NCBI GenBank assembly: GCA_947167555.1
Contig: CAMVIO010000060.1
Span: forward strand, 1-9,593
Length of the DNA: 9,593 nt
Reading direction: 5' to 3'
From: an uncultured Selenomonadales bacterium
GTDB lineage: Bacteria > Bacillota > Negativicutes > Selenomonadales > Selenomonadaceae
Shown: one piece after another, positions 1 to 6,054 of the stretch
Layout: the number at the start of each line of letters is the position of its first letter
Position numbering within the stretch: the stretch's first letter is position 1
Notes under the pieces: model-generated
Seen by the model: only the letters and a program-made list of their open reading frames with translations
What the model was told of the DNA's origin: nothing
Databases searched by the model: none
Made by a program: the position numbers and the translations under genes

Positions 1-183
1 ATCGCCGGCACGGAGAACCGAATTTCCGTGGCCAGGCGAGATTACAATGAAGCCATCAAGCGATACAATGTGAAGATCGAGACCTTCCCCGGCAATCTCT
101 TTGCGGGGATGCTGGGCTATACGCCGATGAAACAGTTTGCGGCGGAGGAATCTGCCCACACTGTGCCAAAAGTGGAATTTTAA
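1..183 (+). CDS. lemA: LemA family protein, C-terminal fragment
   Basis: Only the last 60 codons are in the window; the gene starts beyond the left edge. The frame is open from base 1 and stops with TAA at 181-183. The visible protein has the usual end of LemA proteins: an E-N-R-I-S-V-A-R-R-D-Y-N-E-A helix segment, then a Y-N-x-x-I-E-T-F-P-G segment, a short hydrophobic G-M-L-G-Y patch, and a charged end finishing P-K-V-E-F. LemA proteins are usually about 180-200 residues, with one N-terminal membrane helix (not visible here) and a helical-bundle domain; their biochemical role is poorly defined. The next gene starts three bases after the stop, and a TPM-domain gene follows. LemA next to TPM or other Gly-rich-tailed membrane proteins is a recurrent arrangement, so the three genes are probably one operon. 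The family call is confident; the cellular role is not known. Confidence 0.85.
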   Translation: MAGTENRISVARRDYNEAIKRYNVKIETFPGNLFAGMLGYTPMKQFAAEESAHTVPKVEF

Positions 184-186
184 CCT

Positions 187-513
187 ATGGAAGACACGTT
201 GCTGGAGATTCTGGCATACCTTGTCGTTATCGCAGGGATTGTCCTCCTTTTTATCTTGTTCAGAGTAATCGCCTGCACGTTTGCTAACCTGATTCTCCTC
301 GTGCTTTGGTGGAGCCTGTACCTCCTTACCTCCGGCTTTGTCGATTGGCGGGACGATTTGGTCGGCGGCAGCTTCTTCGGTCCATGGAGAGACGTATTCA
401 CCAATGGTTGGAAAGGACTATTAAAAGGATTATTTTATGGAAAAGGCAGTTCTTCGGGCGGCGGTTTCGGCGGAGGCAGCTCCGGCGGTGGCGGCTCCTC
501 GAGCGGTTGGTAA
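187..513 (+). CDS. Small two-helix membrane protein with Gly/Ser-rich tail
   Basis: A 108-residue protein that I cannot assign to a named family. Residues about 6-51 are almost wholly hydrophobic, enough for two membrane helices, and end in the motif L-Y-L-L-T-S-G-F-V-D. An amphipathic stretch rich in Trp, Phe and Lys follows (about 60-86), then a Gly/Ser tail ending GGGFGGGSSGGGGSSSGW. The downstream TPM protein has the same L-Y-L-L-T-S-G-F-(V/I)-D motif and the same last 18 residues, so this looks like a free-standing copy of that protein's membrane-plus-tail module without the TPM domain. The ATG lies three bases after the lemA stop; the upstream ribosome site is weak (GTGGA near 172-176), suggesting translational coupling. 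There is no signal peptide separate from the membrane helices. It may be a partner subunit of LemA and the TPM protein, or a remnant of a duplicated TPM gene; the intact frame favours a working gene. Confidence 0.75.
   Translation: MEDTLLEILAYLVVIAGIVLLFILFRVIACTFANLILLVLWWSLYLLTSGFVDWRDDLVGGSFFGPWRDVFTNGWKGLLKGLFYGKGSSSGGGFGGGSSGGGGSSSGW
457..513 (+). repeat. Gly/Ser tail repeat, copy 1
   Basis: This 57-base stretch encodes the last 18 residues and stop of the small membrane protein. It matches 1350-1406 at the great majority of positions, and every sense difference is synonymous, so both copies give the same peptide. This fits a gene-segment duplication kept under selection at the protein level. 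Confidence 0.8.
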
Positions 514-519
514 AAAAGA

Positions 520-547
520 GTGGAGTGTGGAGAGTGGAAAGTGGAGT
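520..547 (+). repeat. Four tandem 7-base repeats at the TPM gene start
   Basis: Four adjacent heptamers read GTGGAGT, GTGGAGA, GTGGAAA, GTGGAGT with no spacer. They begin seven bases after the stop of the small membrane protein gene. They supply both Shine-Dalgarno-like GGAG cores and possible GTG start codons for the TPM gene: GGAG at 522-525 lies eight bases before the in-frame GTG at 534, which is the start chosen here. Because the unit is 7 bases, gain or loss of one copy would shift the frame of any start upstream of the array (for example TTG at 507) and move the site-to-start spacing of the others. Confidence 0.75.
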
Positions 548-1406
548 TAAAAGACTGATCAGTCTTTGGATTATGCTGCTTACGCTGTTTTTTCAAGTTC
601 CCTGCTTCGCGGAAATGGCGGTGCTGCCCCCACCTACGCAGGACATTTACCTCGTGGACGATGCAGGCATGGTGGAAGCCGAGGATCGGCAAAAAATCCT
701 CGCGATGGGCAGAGAACTTGATCAAAAAACGAGGGCACAGGTCGTCGTCGTGACAATAAGCACCCTCGGTCCGGAATCCATCGAGGACTACGCCAACAAA
801 TTGTTCCGCAAATGGGGCATCGGCGACAAGAAGAAAAACAACGGCGTGCTGTTGCTGATTGCGAAGGAAGACCGAAAGTTTCGCATCGAAGTTGGCTACG
901 GATTAGAAGGCTCCATCACCGACGGCTACGCGGGCAGCGTTCTCGACGGCATGAAATCGGACTTCCGCGGAGGGAAATATTCATCCGCAATTGTTTCTGC
1001 TTACGGAAAGCTGACGAAAAAAGCCTACGAAGCGGAAAACATGGTCGTACCTGAAAGTGTTGATTCGGCAGCTGCTCCGACAAAGACGTCATCTTCCCCG
1101 TCGGATGACGAAGATGAAGAATGGACATGGCCCGAAATTTTGCTCGGTATCTCTATTGGCCTTTTGCTGATTGGCGCTCTGCTTTGGTGCCTATGGCAAA
1201 TGTTTGCTCTGGTCTGGATGCTGTTCGCGTTTCTGCTGTACCTTTTGACCTCCGGCTTCATCGACCTGACAGACAAATTCCCCGGCGGCGGTGGTTCTGG
1301 TGGCGGTGGATTTTCCGGTGGAGGCGGCGGCTTCAGCGGCGGCGGTGGTGGTGGCGGCTTTGGCGGCGGAAGCTCCGGCGGCGGCGGATCGTCGAGCGGT
1401 TGGTGA
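534..1406 (+). CDS. TPM-domain membrane-anchored protein with Gly-rich tail (YgcG type)
   Basis: 290 residues from the chosen GTG start. Residues 1-26 look like a signal peptide (Lys-Arg, then a hydrophobic core, ending P-C-F-A before E-M-A). A TPM_phosphatase-type domain follows at about 37-169, with D-I-Y-L-V-D-D-A-G near its start, V-V-V-V-T-I in the first core strand, an N-N-G-V-L-L-L-I strand, and the typical E-V-G-Y-G-L-E-G-S-I-T-D motif. Then come an acidic linker (about 187-198), a hydrophobic stretch sufficient for two helices (about 200-243) and a very Gly-rich tail ending in SSSGW. The TPM domain should lie outside the cytoplasmic membrane. Family members are linked to membrane or photosystem upkeep, and phosphatase activity is reported for some; the role here is not known. 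The start is uncertain: TTG 507, GTG 525 and ATG 573 are also in frame, but ATG 573 would cut the signal peptide n-region. The gene is probably co-transcribed with lemA and the small protein. Confidence 0.85.
   Translation: MESGVKRLISLWIMLLTLFFQVPCFAEMAVLPPPTQDIYLVDDAGMVEAEDRQKILAMGRELDQKTRAQVVVVTISTLGPESIEDYANKLFRKWGIGDKKKNNGVLLLIAKEDRKFRIEVGYGLEGSITDGYAGSVLDGMKSDFRGGKYSSAIVSAYGKLTKKAYEAENMVVPESVDSAAAPTKTSSSPSDDEDEEWTWPEILLGISIGLLLIGALLWCLWQMFALVWMLFAFLLYLLTSGFIDLTDKFPGGGGSGGGGFSGGGGGFSGGGGGGGFGGGSSGGGGSSSGW
550..567. repeat. Perfect 18-bp palindrome in the TPM signal-peptide region
   Basis: AAAGACTGA is followed directly by its reverse complement TCAGTCTTT. In RNA this can fold as a 7-bp stem with a GATC loop. 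It lies two bases after the heptamer array, 16 bases into the TPM reading frame. It could be a dimeric regulator site or an RNA hairpin affecting initiation; the sequence does not say which. Confidence 0.75.
1350..1406 (+). repeat. Gly/Ser tail repeat, copy 2
   Basis: This stretch encodes the last 18 residues and stop of the TPM protein and is the partner of 457-513. It sits at the end of a longer GGN-rich low-complexity run starting near 1281. The two copies are in direct orientation about 0.9 kb apart, so recombination between them would delete the TPM gene and leave one intact tail. Confidence 0.8.
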
Positions 1407-1437
1407 CAAAGCATTTACTGCATCATTATTATTTGCC

Positions 1438-1477
1438 AAAACGCTATGGAGGATATTTTTCCTTCCATAGCGTTTTT
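1438..1477 (+). terminator. Rho-independent terminator after the TPM gene
   Basis: AAAACGCTATGGA (1438-1450) pairs perfectly with TCCATAGCGTTTT (1464-1476), with an extra GG/CC pairing inside and a short T-rich loop; T residues close the right arm. It ends the lemA-TPM transcript ahead of the promoter at 1491. Because A residues precede and T residues follow the stem, it could also stop transcription coming from the other side. Confidence 0.85.
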
Positions 1478-1490
1478 GATATACTTCCTA

Positions 1491-1519
1491 TTCACTTTTT
1501 ATTATTGTTATGATATAAT
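1491..1519 (+). promoter_or_regulatory. Sigma-70/SigA-type promoter of the TRAP operon
   Basis: A perfect TATAAT at 1514-1519 carries an extended -10 TG one base upstream (1511-1512). TTCACT at 1491-1496 matches 4 of 6 bases of the -35 consensus with an ideal 17-base spacer. The surroundings are strongly AT-rich and directly follow the upstream terminator. The expected transcript start is near 1526, giving a leader of about 37 bases with no evident riboswitch or operator. Confidence 0.78.
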
Positions 1520-1549
1520 TACTTTGTTATTTGAAGAATTTGATTTGTT

Positions 1550-1556
1550 GGGAGGA
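1550..1556 (+). promoter_or_regulatory. Strong ribosome binding site of the TAXI receptor gene
   Basis: GGGAGGA lies six bases before the ATG at 1563. It is by far the best Shine-Dalgarno sequence in the window and fixes the start at 1563, not at an earlier in-frame ATG at 1446 that lies inside the terminator hairpin. Confidence 0.85.
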
Positions 1557-1562
1557 ATCATC

Positions 1563-2540
1563 ATGAAAAAGAAGGGCTTCGGAAAGATTGCTCTGATTTG
1601 CACGCTTTTCGCTTTCGTAACGATGGCACTGGTCGGTTGCGGCGGAGGCGGCGGCGAGAAAAAGAGCGAAAGCAAAAAGTTTATCAATATTGCCACAGGC
1701 GGCACGGCCGGTACCTACTACCCGATTGGCGGTGCTATGGCCGAAATCCTGAACAAAGCGATTCCCGGTATGAATGCCAGCGCACAGTCCACTGGCGCCT
1801 CTGTGGCAAACATCAATATGTTGAAGGACGGTTCTGTCGATTTGGCCATCGTTCAGAACGACCTCACCTATTACGCATCGAACGGAACAGAAATGTTCAA
1901 GGATAAAAAGATAGACAATCTGCGCGGTATTGCGACACTTTATCCTGAAACCTGCCAGATCGTGACGCTTCAGGACAGCGGCATCGAGACTGTGGCCGAC
2001 TTCCGTGGACGGCGTGTAGCCGTCGGCGCGGCAGGCAGCGGTACCGAAGCAAATGCTCGCCAAATCATGGAAGCCTATGGCGTGACTTATGCCGATATCA
2101 CTGTGCAATACCTCTCTTTCGGCGAAGCGGCAAGCGCGCTTAAGGACGGTAACGTAGACGTAGCTTTTGTCACGGCAGGTTATCCGACGGCGGCAATCCA
2201 AGATATCGCATCCCAACGCAAAGTACGTCTGATTCCGGTAGAGCCCGACAAAGCGGAGGCGCTGATTACGAAATATCCGTTCTACACAAAGACGAAGATT
2301 CCTGCAGGTACTTACGCCGGCTTCGACCAGGATGTTTCCGCCGTCTCGGTGATGGCCATGCTCGTTACCACGGATAAGATGGACGACTCACTTGGCGGCG
2401 AAGTTGCTAAAGCACTATTTACGAACCTTGACCGTCTGCAAGCTGCTCACTCCGTAGGAAAGCTGATTACGAAGGAAAGCGCGATGAACGGCATGTCCGT
2501 TAAAATGAACGGCGGCGCGGAAAAGTTCTTCAAAAAATAA
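1563..2540 (+). CDS. TRAP transporter TAXI-family substrate-binding lipoprotein
   Basis: 325 residues. The N-terminus is a lipoprotein signal: M-K-K-K, a hydrophobic core, and lipobox L-V-G-C with Cys26 as the expected lipidated residue, followed by a Gly- and Lys-rich flexible linker. The mature part begins with the TAXI hallmark I-A-T-G-G-T-A-G-T-Y-Y-P-I-G-G (about 42-56). Further family segments are Q-S-T-G-A-S-V-A-N, D-L-A-I-V-Q-N-D, the hinge region G-R-R-V-A-V-G-A-A-G-S-G-T-E, and D-V-A-F-V-T-A-G-Y-P. The protein should capture a solute, usually an organic acid or amino acid in characterised TAXI systems, outside the cytoplasmic membrane and hand it to the permease encoded two genes downstream. 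The full-length gene begins the operon, with its own promoter and a strong ribosome site, which fits the excess of receptor such systems need. The substrate cannot be predicted. Confidence 0.95.
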   Translation: MKKKGFGKIALICTLFAFVTMALVGCGGGGGEKKSESKKFINIATGGTAGTYYPIGGAMAEILNKAIPGMNASAQSTGASVANINMLKDGSVDLAIVQNDLTYYASNGTEMFKDKKIDNLRGIATLYPETCQIVTLQDSGIETVADFRGRRVAVGAAGSGTEANARQIMEAYGVTYADITVQYLSFGEAASALKDGNVDVAFVTAGYPTAAIQDIASQRKVRLIPVEPDKAEALITKYPFYTKTKIPAGTYAGFDQDVSAVSVMAMLVTTDKMDDSLGGEVAKALFTNLDRLQAAHSVGKLITKESAMNGMSVKMNGGAEKFFKK

Positions 2541-2559
2541 TTGGACGGGCAATGATGCT

Positions 2560-3087
2560 ATGATGAAAAGCGAAGGACGGGCGCTTTGCAGCGCCCGTTT
2601 CTTATTCCCTCTTGTTTTAGCGCTCCCACTGCTTCTATGGTTCGCGACACGCCCCTGTATTGCCGTATATATGGAAAACGGCGTTCTCTCCTCTTGCCTC
2701 GCCGATGCGGGAACAGAGTTTTCGACGCGCTTCATCCACTCAGTGCAAAAAACGCCGGTAGAGGAATATTTCTCGGTCAATGACGCACGAAACGGATTTA
2801 TTTTACAAAAAACGCGTTACCAATCGTTCGGTGTCGGCTTGCCGTTTCTTGAAACTGACGGCGAATTTCGTCGCGAAAGAGACACCTTCGTCATGGACGG
2901 AATGGATCGCCGGATGAAAGAAATACAATTTCGTCCGGGCGTCTCCACTGAGTTGACATTATTTTTCGCGGGCGAAACGATTCCCCTTTACGAGCGTATA
3001 CCTTTGGGCAGCCTCGTTACAATCACTATCGTACCACGTTGGCGACTTTGGACGGACAGTTTCATTTTTCATGAAAGGTTGAACTGA
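2560..3087 (+). CDS. DUF1850 protein of the TRAP-TAXI operon
   Basis: 175 residues. One hydrophobic segment at about 14-29 is a signal anchor or cleavable signal peptide; the rest is a soluble domain expected outside the membrane. The DUF1850 signature F-I-H-S-V-Q-K-T-P-V-E-E-Y-F is at 58-71, followed by G-V-G-L-P and a Gly- and Phe-rich beta-type sequence. DUF1850 genes characteristically lie between TAXI receptor and fused TRAP permease genes, as here, but their role is not established; an accessory part of the transporter is a reasonable inference. The gene begins 19 bases after the receptor gene and ends one base before the permease ATG, so translation is probably coupled. The start is an ATG-ATG pair at 2560/2563 with only a weak site (GGACGGG at 2543-2549). 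The first codons contain a terminator-like hairpin. Confidence 0.85.
   Translation: MMKSEGRALCSARFLFPLVLALPLLLWFATRPCIAVYMENGVLSSCLADAGTEFSTRFIHSVQKTPVEEYFSVNDARNGFILQKTRYQSFGVGLPFLETDGEFRRERDTFVMDGMDRRMKEIQFRPGVSTELTLFFAGETIPLYERIPLGSLVTITIVPRWRLWTDSFIFHERLN
2577..2600 (+). terminator. Attenuator-like hairpin at the start of the DUF1850 gene
   Basis: CGGGCGCT (2578-2585) pairs perfectly with AGCGCCCG (2590-2597) around the loop TTGC; an A-T pair extends the stem, and TTTCTTATT follows. This is the form of an intrinsic terminator, though the T run is broken by a C. It begins 15 bases inside the DUF1850 frame, so ribosomes starting there would open it. A likely role is partial termination or 3'-end protection after the receptor gene, giving more receptor mRNA than permease mRNA. 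Function is inferred from structure only. Confidence 0.6.
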
Positions 3088-3088
3088 T

Positions 3089-5008
3089 ATGACAAACGAC
3101 GAGAATCATAAAAAGCTTGCGGACGACGCGCTAAAAAAATACGACAAGGAATCAAACGCCTTGGAACATAAGGGCTTCATGGCTAAATTTGTCTCTGCGC
3201 TGGCGATAGCTTTTTCCATGTTCCAACTCTATACTGCGGTGTTTGGCGTGCTCGATGCCCAGCTCCAGCGCGCTGTACACCTCGGCTTCGGCCTCGCGCT
3301 GGTCTATCTCCTCTACCCCACCTGCCGCGCGTGGTCGAAGGAGGGGATCCATCCGGTTGACCTCGTATTGGCAATTCTTGGCGCTGCTGCCCCCGCTTAT
3401 CTTGTGATTGAGTACAATGAGCTGGTACTCCGTGCCGGCACTGTTACGGAAACTGACTTTCTCGTCGGACTTCTCGGCGTTCTGCTTGTCATCGAAGCTA
3501 CGCGACGCATCGTCGGCATTCCGATGGTCTGCGTCGTACTGATTTTTCTCGCCTATGCGTTCCTCGGACCAGAAATGCCGGGCGTCCTCGCCCATCGTGG
3601 ACTGACTCCGCAACAGCTCGTCGGTCATCTTTTCTTTACAACGGAAGGTATTTTCGGTATCCCTTTGGGCGTCTCTTCAACTTTCATTTTTCTATTTATC
3701 CTGTTTGGCGCCTACCTTGAATCCACAGGGCTTGGAAAATTCTTTATCGATTTGGCGAATGCCCTCGCAGGATGGGCCAGCGGCGGGCCCGCAAAAGTCG
3801 CTGTGCTATCCAGTGGACTCATGGGCACCGTTTCCGGCAGCTCTGTGGCAAACGTGGCCGGCACAGGCAGCTTTACCATACCGATGATGAAAAAACTCGG
3901 ATATGACAAAGAATTCGCAGGCGCGGTGGAAGCGGCTGCCTCCACCGGCGGACAATTGATGCCGCCGGTTATGGGCGCTGCGGCGTTCCTGATGGCGGAA
4001 TTCGTCGGCGTTCCCTATGTAGAAATTGTCAAAGCGGCCATTATTCCCGCCGTCCTCTACTTCACCGGCGTTTGGCTCGGCGTCCATTTTGAAGCGAAAC
4101 GCAAAAACCTTAAAGGATTACCTCGTGAGGAACTGCCAAAAGCATGGGATATTTTCCGTGAACGCGGTCACCTCGCGTTGCCTTTGGTCGTAATCATTTA
4201 TCTGCTGGTGTCTGGCTATACGCCGATGCGGGCCGCGTTATTCGCCATCGTGTTGTCGATTCTCGCATCTTGCCTGCGTGCTTCTACACGTATGAAACTG
4301 ACGGACATCGTGAACGGGCTGGAAACGGGTGCGAAAAATGTCCTTGGCGTGCTTGTGGCCTGCGCCTCTGCTGGCATCATCATCGGCGTCGTCACGAAGA
4401 CCGGCGTCGGCCTGAAGCTCGCCTCCGCACTGTTGTCCTTCGCGGGCGGCATGATGCTCCCGACCATGTTCTTCACTATGATTACCGCGCTGTTGCTCGG
4501 CATGGGCGTCCCGACCACGGCGAACTACGTCATCACTTCGACGATCGCTGCTCCTGCACTGGTGCAGATGGGAATCCCAGTGTTGGCGGCTCATATGTTC
4601 GTTTTTTACTTTGGCATCATCGCCGACGTCACACCGCCTGTCGCCCTAGCCGCTTACGCGGGCGCGGCCATCAGCGGCGGCAACGCGCTAAAAACCGGCG
4701 TCAACGCTTCGAAACTCGCGATTGCCGCGTTCATCATTCCGTATATCTTCGTGCTGTCCCCGGTCATCCTGATGATTAACGCGACGCCGCTCGGCCTTGT
4801 GATGACTCTCATTACTGCTATGATTGGCATGATTGCGCTATCCTCGTCGTTGATCGGTCATCTTGTAACGGATATGAACATTGTGGAGCGCGTCGTACTT
4901 TTTGCCGGAGGCCTTTTAATGATTATTCCCGGCACTGCTACAGACCTTGGAGGTTTCACCATCTTCGCAATCCTCATCTTCTTGCAAAAACGGCGACAGA
5001 AACAGTAA
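3089..5008 (+). CDS. TRAP transporter permease, fused 4TM/12TM (DctQM type)
   Basis: 639 residues, the normal size for a fused TRAP permease. After a charged cytoplasmic N-terminus (about 1-30) come four membrane helices of the small-subunit-like part (to about 180), then the large DctM-like part. The DctM signatures are clear: G-T-V-S-G-S-S-V-A-N-V-A-G-T-G at about 246-260, followed by A-A-A-S-T-G-G-Q-L-M-P-P-V-M-G; and in the second pseudo-repeat L-G-M-G-V-P-T-T-A-N-Y-V at about 469-480, followed by D-V-T-P-P-V-A-L-A-A-Y-A-G-A. These paired Gly/Pro-rich hairpins line the substrate and sodium sites in TRAP systems. The protein should import the receptor-bound solute with sodium (or protons) across the cytoplasmic membrane. 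It starts one base after the DUF1850 stop. It is intact, with no missing core motif; the substrate is unknown. Confidence 0.96.
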   Translation: MTNDENHKKLADDALKKYDKESNALEHKGFMAKFVSALAIAFSMFQLYTAVFGVLDAQLQRAVHLGFGLALVYLLYPTCRAWSKEGIHPVDLVLAILGAAAPAYLVIEYNELVLRAGTVTETDFLVGLLGVLLVIEATRRIVGIPMVCVVLIFLAYAFLGPEMPGVLAHRGLTPQQLVGHLFFTTEGIFGIPLGVSSTFIFLFILFGAYLESTGLGKFFIDLANALAGWASGGPAKVAVLSSGLMGTVSGSSVANVAGTGSFTIPMMKKLGYDKEFAGAVEAAASTGGQLMPPVMGAAAFLMAEFVGVPYVEIVKAAIIPAVLYFTGVWLGVHFEAKRKNLKGLPREELPKAWDIFRERGHLALPLVVIIYLLVSGYTPMRAALFAIVLSILASCLRASTRMKLTDIVNGLETGAKNVLGVLVACASAGIIIGVVTKTGVGLKLASALLSFAGGMMLPTMFFTMITALLLGMGVPTTANYVITSTIAAPALVQMGIPVLAAHMFVFYFGIIADVTPPVALAAYAGAAISGGNALKTGVNASKLAIAAFIIPYIFVLSPVILMINATPLGLVMTLITAMIGMIALSSSLIGHLVTDMNIVERVVLFAGGLLMIIPGTATDLGGFTIFAILIFLQKRRQKQ

Positions 5009-5017
5009 AAAACAAGC

Positions 5018-5061
5018 AGACCGCGCCCTGCCCTATATTGACGCTGGGTGCGGTCTCTTTT
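5018..5061 (+). terminator. Terminator-like hairpin after the TRAP operon
   Basis: AGACCGCGCCC (5018-5028) pairs with GGGTGCGGTCT (5046-5056) over 11 pairs with a single G-U, then CTTTT. The loop is 17 bases. It lies ten bases after the permease stop and ends ten bases before the hydrolase start, so it is either the operon terminator or an attenuator controlling read-through into the hydrolase. Confidence 0.75.
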
Positions 5062-5070
5062 CGTGTATTC

Positions 5071-6054
5071 ATGAAAGCGATGATTCATTTGAAGAAAACT
5101 TTACTGACCGTCTTCGTGACTGCTATGATAACCATATTATTGACAGCGACAGCGCTTTGCACGGGTATAGCTTACCTTGTTGGAAGCTTCTTTGTCGATA
5201 TGGCGCTTCGACGGGGTACGGCGACGAATCCGGACGCGCCGCCTGCCGTATTCCGCAGTGCTATCGAAGGAAACGGTCAAAACATCCTTTCGGCGTCAAA
5301 GCCGGATTTTGACGCCGAAGACTGGACGCTTCAATCCTTCGATGGCCTTTCCCTTTGCGCGACACATTTCAAACCTAAAAAAAGCAGCCACCGTTGGGTG
5401 CTTTTGCTGCACGGTTATGGGCTTTCAAAAGAGCATGCCTGGCATTACTCGAAAGAATATCTGACCCATAATTATCATATCGTAACGCCAGACCTACGCG
5501 CCTGCGGCGACAGTGAAGGACAATACATCACGATGGGCGCGTTTGAGGCGAAAGATGTGGCGGACTGGACACGTCGCATTGTGGAAAAAGATCCCCAGGC
5601 ACGTATAGTACTGCATGGCGTCTCAATGGGCGCTGCGGCAGTCATGCTTGCAGAAGGAGAAAACCTGCCGCATAACGTCGTTGCCGTCGTCGAAGACAGC
5701 GGTTATGCCGACGCATATTCCCTTTTCGCAACAGAGATTGACAAAATATTGTCGATACCGCCCTATCCGCTTCTTGACTTTGTTGATTTAATTTGCGAGC
5801 ACCGCGCGGGTTTTTCCTTCCGAAAGGCAAGACCCTTGGACGCCGTCCGCAATTCAAGTCTGCCGACGCTATTTATCCACGGCACGGCAGACCGGCTCGT
5901 CCCATTCGCCATGATGCAGCAGTTATATGACGCCTCACCTTCGTACTCGAAAGAAAAGCTCGTCATTGACAAGAACGGCCACGGCGCGCTCTATCAAGCG
6001 AAAAATTACTTTCCCACTGTTCTCTCTTTTACCGACAAATGGACAGAAAAATAG
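5071..6054 (+). CDS. Membrane-anchored alpha/beta hydrolase
   Basis: 327 residues from ATG 5071; ATG 5080 is nearly as likely, and neither has a good ribosome site. An N-terminal K-K pair and one long hydrophobic helix (about 10-38) anchor the protein, with the catalytic domain after a linker. The fold markers are all present: L-L-L-H-G-Y-G (oxyanion region, His114), D-L-R-A-C-G-D-S-E-G, the nucleophile elbow G-V-S-M-G with Ser185, F-I-H-G-T-A-D-R-L-V-P with Asp274, and K-N-G-H-G with His304. It is therefore an intact serine hydrolase, probably an esterase or peptidase-like enzyme of the YqkD/serine-aminopeptidase type; the substrate is not predictable. The usual His in D-x-R-x-H-G is Cys here (A-C-G). 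It follows the TRAP operon but is separated by a terminator-like hairpin, so a functional link to the transporter is not shown. Confidence 0.9.
   Translation: MKAMIHLKKTLLTVFVTAMITILLTATALCTGIAYLVGSFFVDMALRRGTATNPDAPPAVFRSAIEGNGQNILSASKPDFDAEDWTLQSFDGLSLCATHFKPKKSSHRWVLLLHGYGLSKEHAWHYSKEYLTHNYHIVTPDLRACGDSEGQYITMGAFEAKDVADWTRRIVEKDPQARIVLHGVSMGAAAVMLAEGENLPHNVVAVVEDSGYADAYSLFATEIDKILSIPPYPLLDFVDLICEHRAGFSFRKARPLDAVRNSSLPTLFIHGTADRLVPFAMMQQLYDASPSYSKEKLVIDKNGHGALYQAKNYFPTVLSFTDKWTEK
5289..5319. repeat. 12-bp perfect inverted repeat inside the hydrolase gene
   Basis: TTCGGCGTCAAA (5289-5300) and TTTGACGCCGAA (5308-5319) are exact reverse complements around a 7-base loop. It lies in the stretch encoding the linker between the membrane helix and the catalytic domain, where protein constraint should be low. 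No T run follows, so it is not a normal terminator. Confidence 0.75.

Noticed and set aside
306..533. Upstream extension of the TPM reading frame to an ATG at 306.
   Set aside because: It overlaps the small membrane protein gene in another frame, encodes an Arg-rich low-quality sequence from the Gly-codon run, and would bury the signal peptide over 75 residues inside the protein.
520..547. Tandem repeats as a small CRISPR array.
   Set aside because: The units are only 7 bases and directly adjacent, with no spacers and no cas genes nearby.
1025..1439. Minus-strand Pro-rich and Ala-rich open frames opposite the Gly-rich tail.
   Set aside because: They are the reverse reading of GGN-rich codons; no ribosome site, domain or neighbour supports them.
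1446..1562. Earlier in-frame ATG for the TAXI receptor.
   Set aside because: It lies inside the terminator hairpin and upstream of the promoter. The ATG at 1563 has a strong ribosome site and gives a standard lipoprotein signal.
1527..2216. 229-codon minus-strand open frame opposite the TAXI receptor.
   Set aside because: No family resemblance. The plus strand encodes a complete, motif-rich receptor, so this is a shadow of its codon bias.
5038..5069. Possible promoter TTGACG (5038-5043) with TGTATT (5064-5069) ahead of the hydrolase.
   Set aside because: The spacer would be 20 bases, the -10 match is poor, and the elements fall within the hairpin; not enough support.
5038..5070. TTG at 5038 as start of the hydrolase.
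   Set aside because: It lies in the loop of the terminator-like hairpin and adds residues before the Lys-rich n-region; ATG 5071 or 5080 fits the anchor better.
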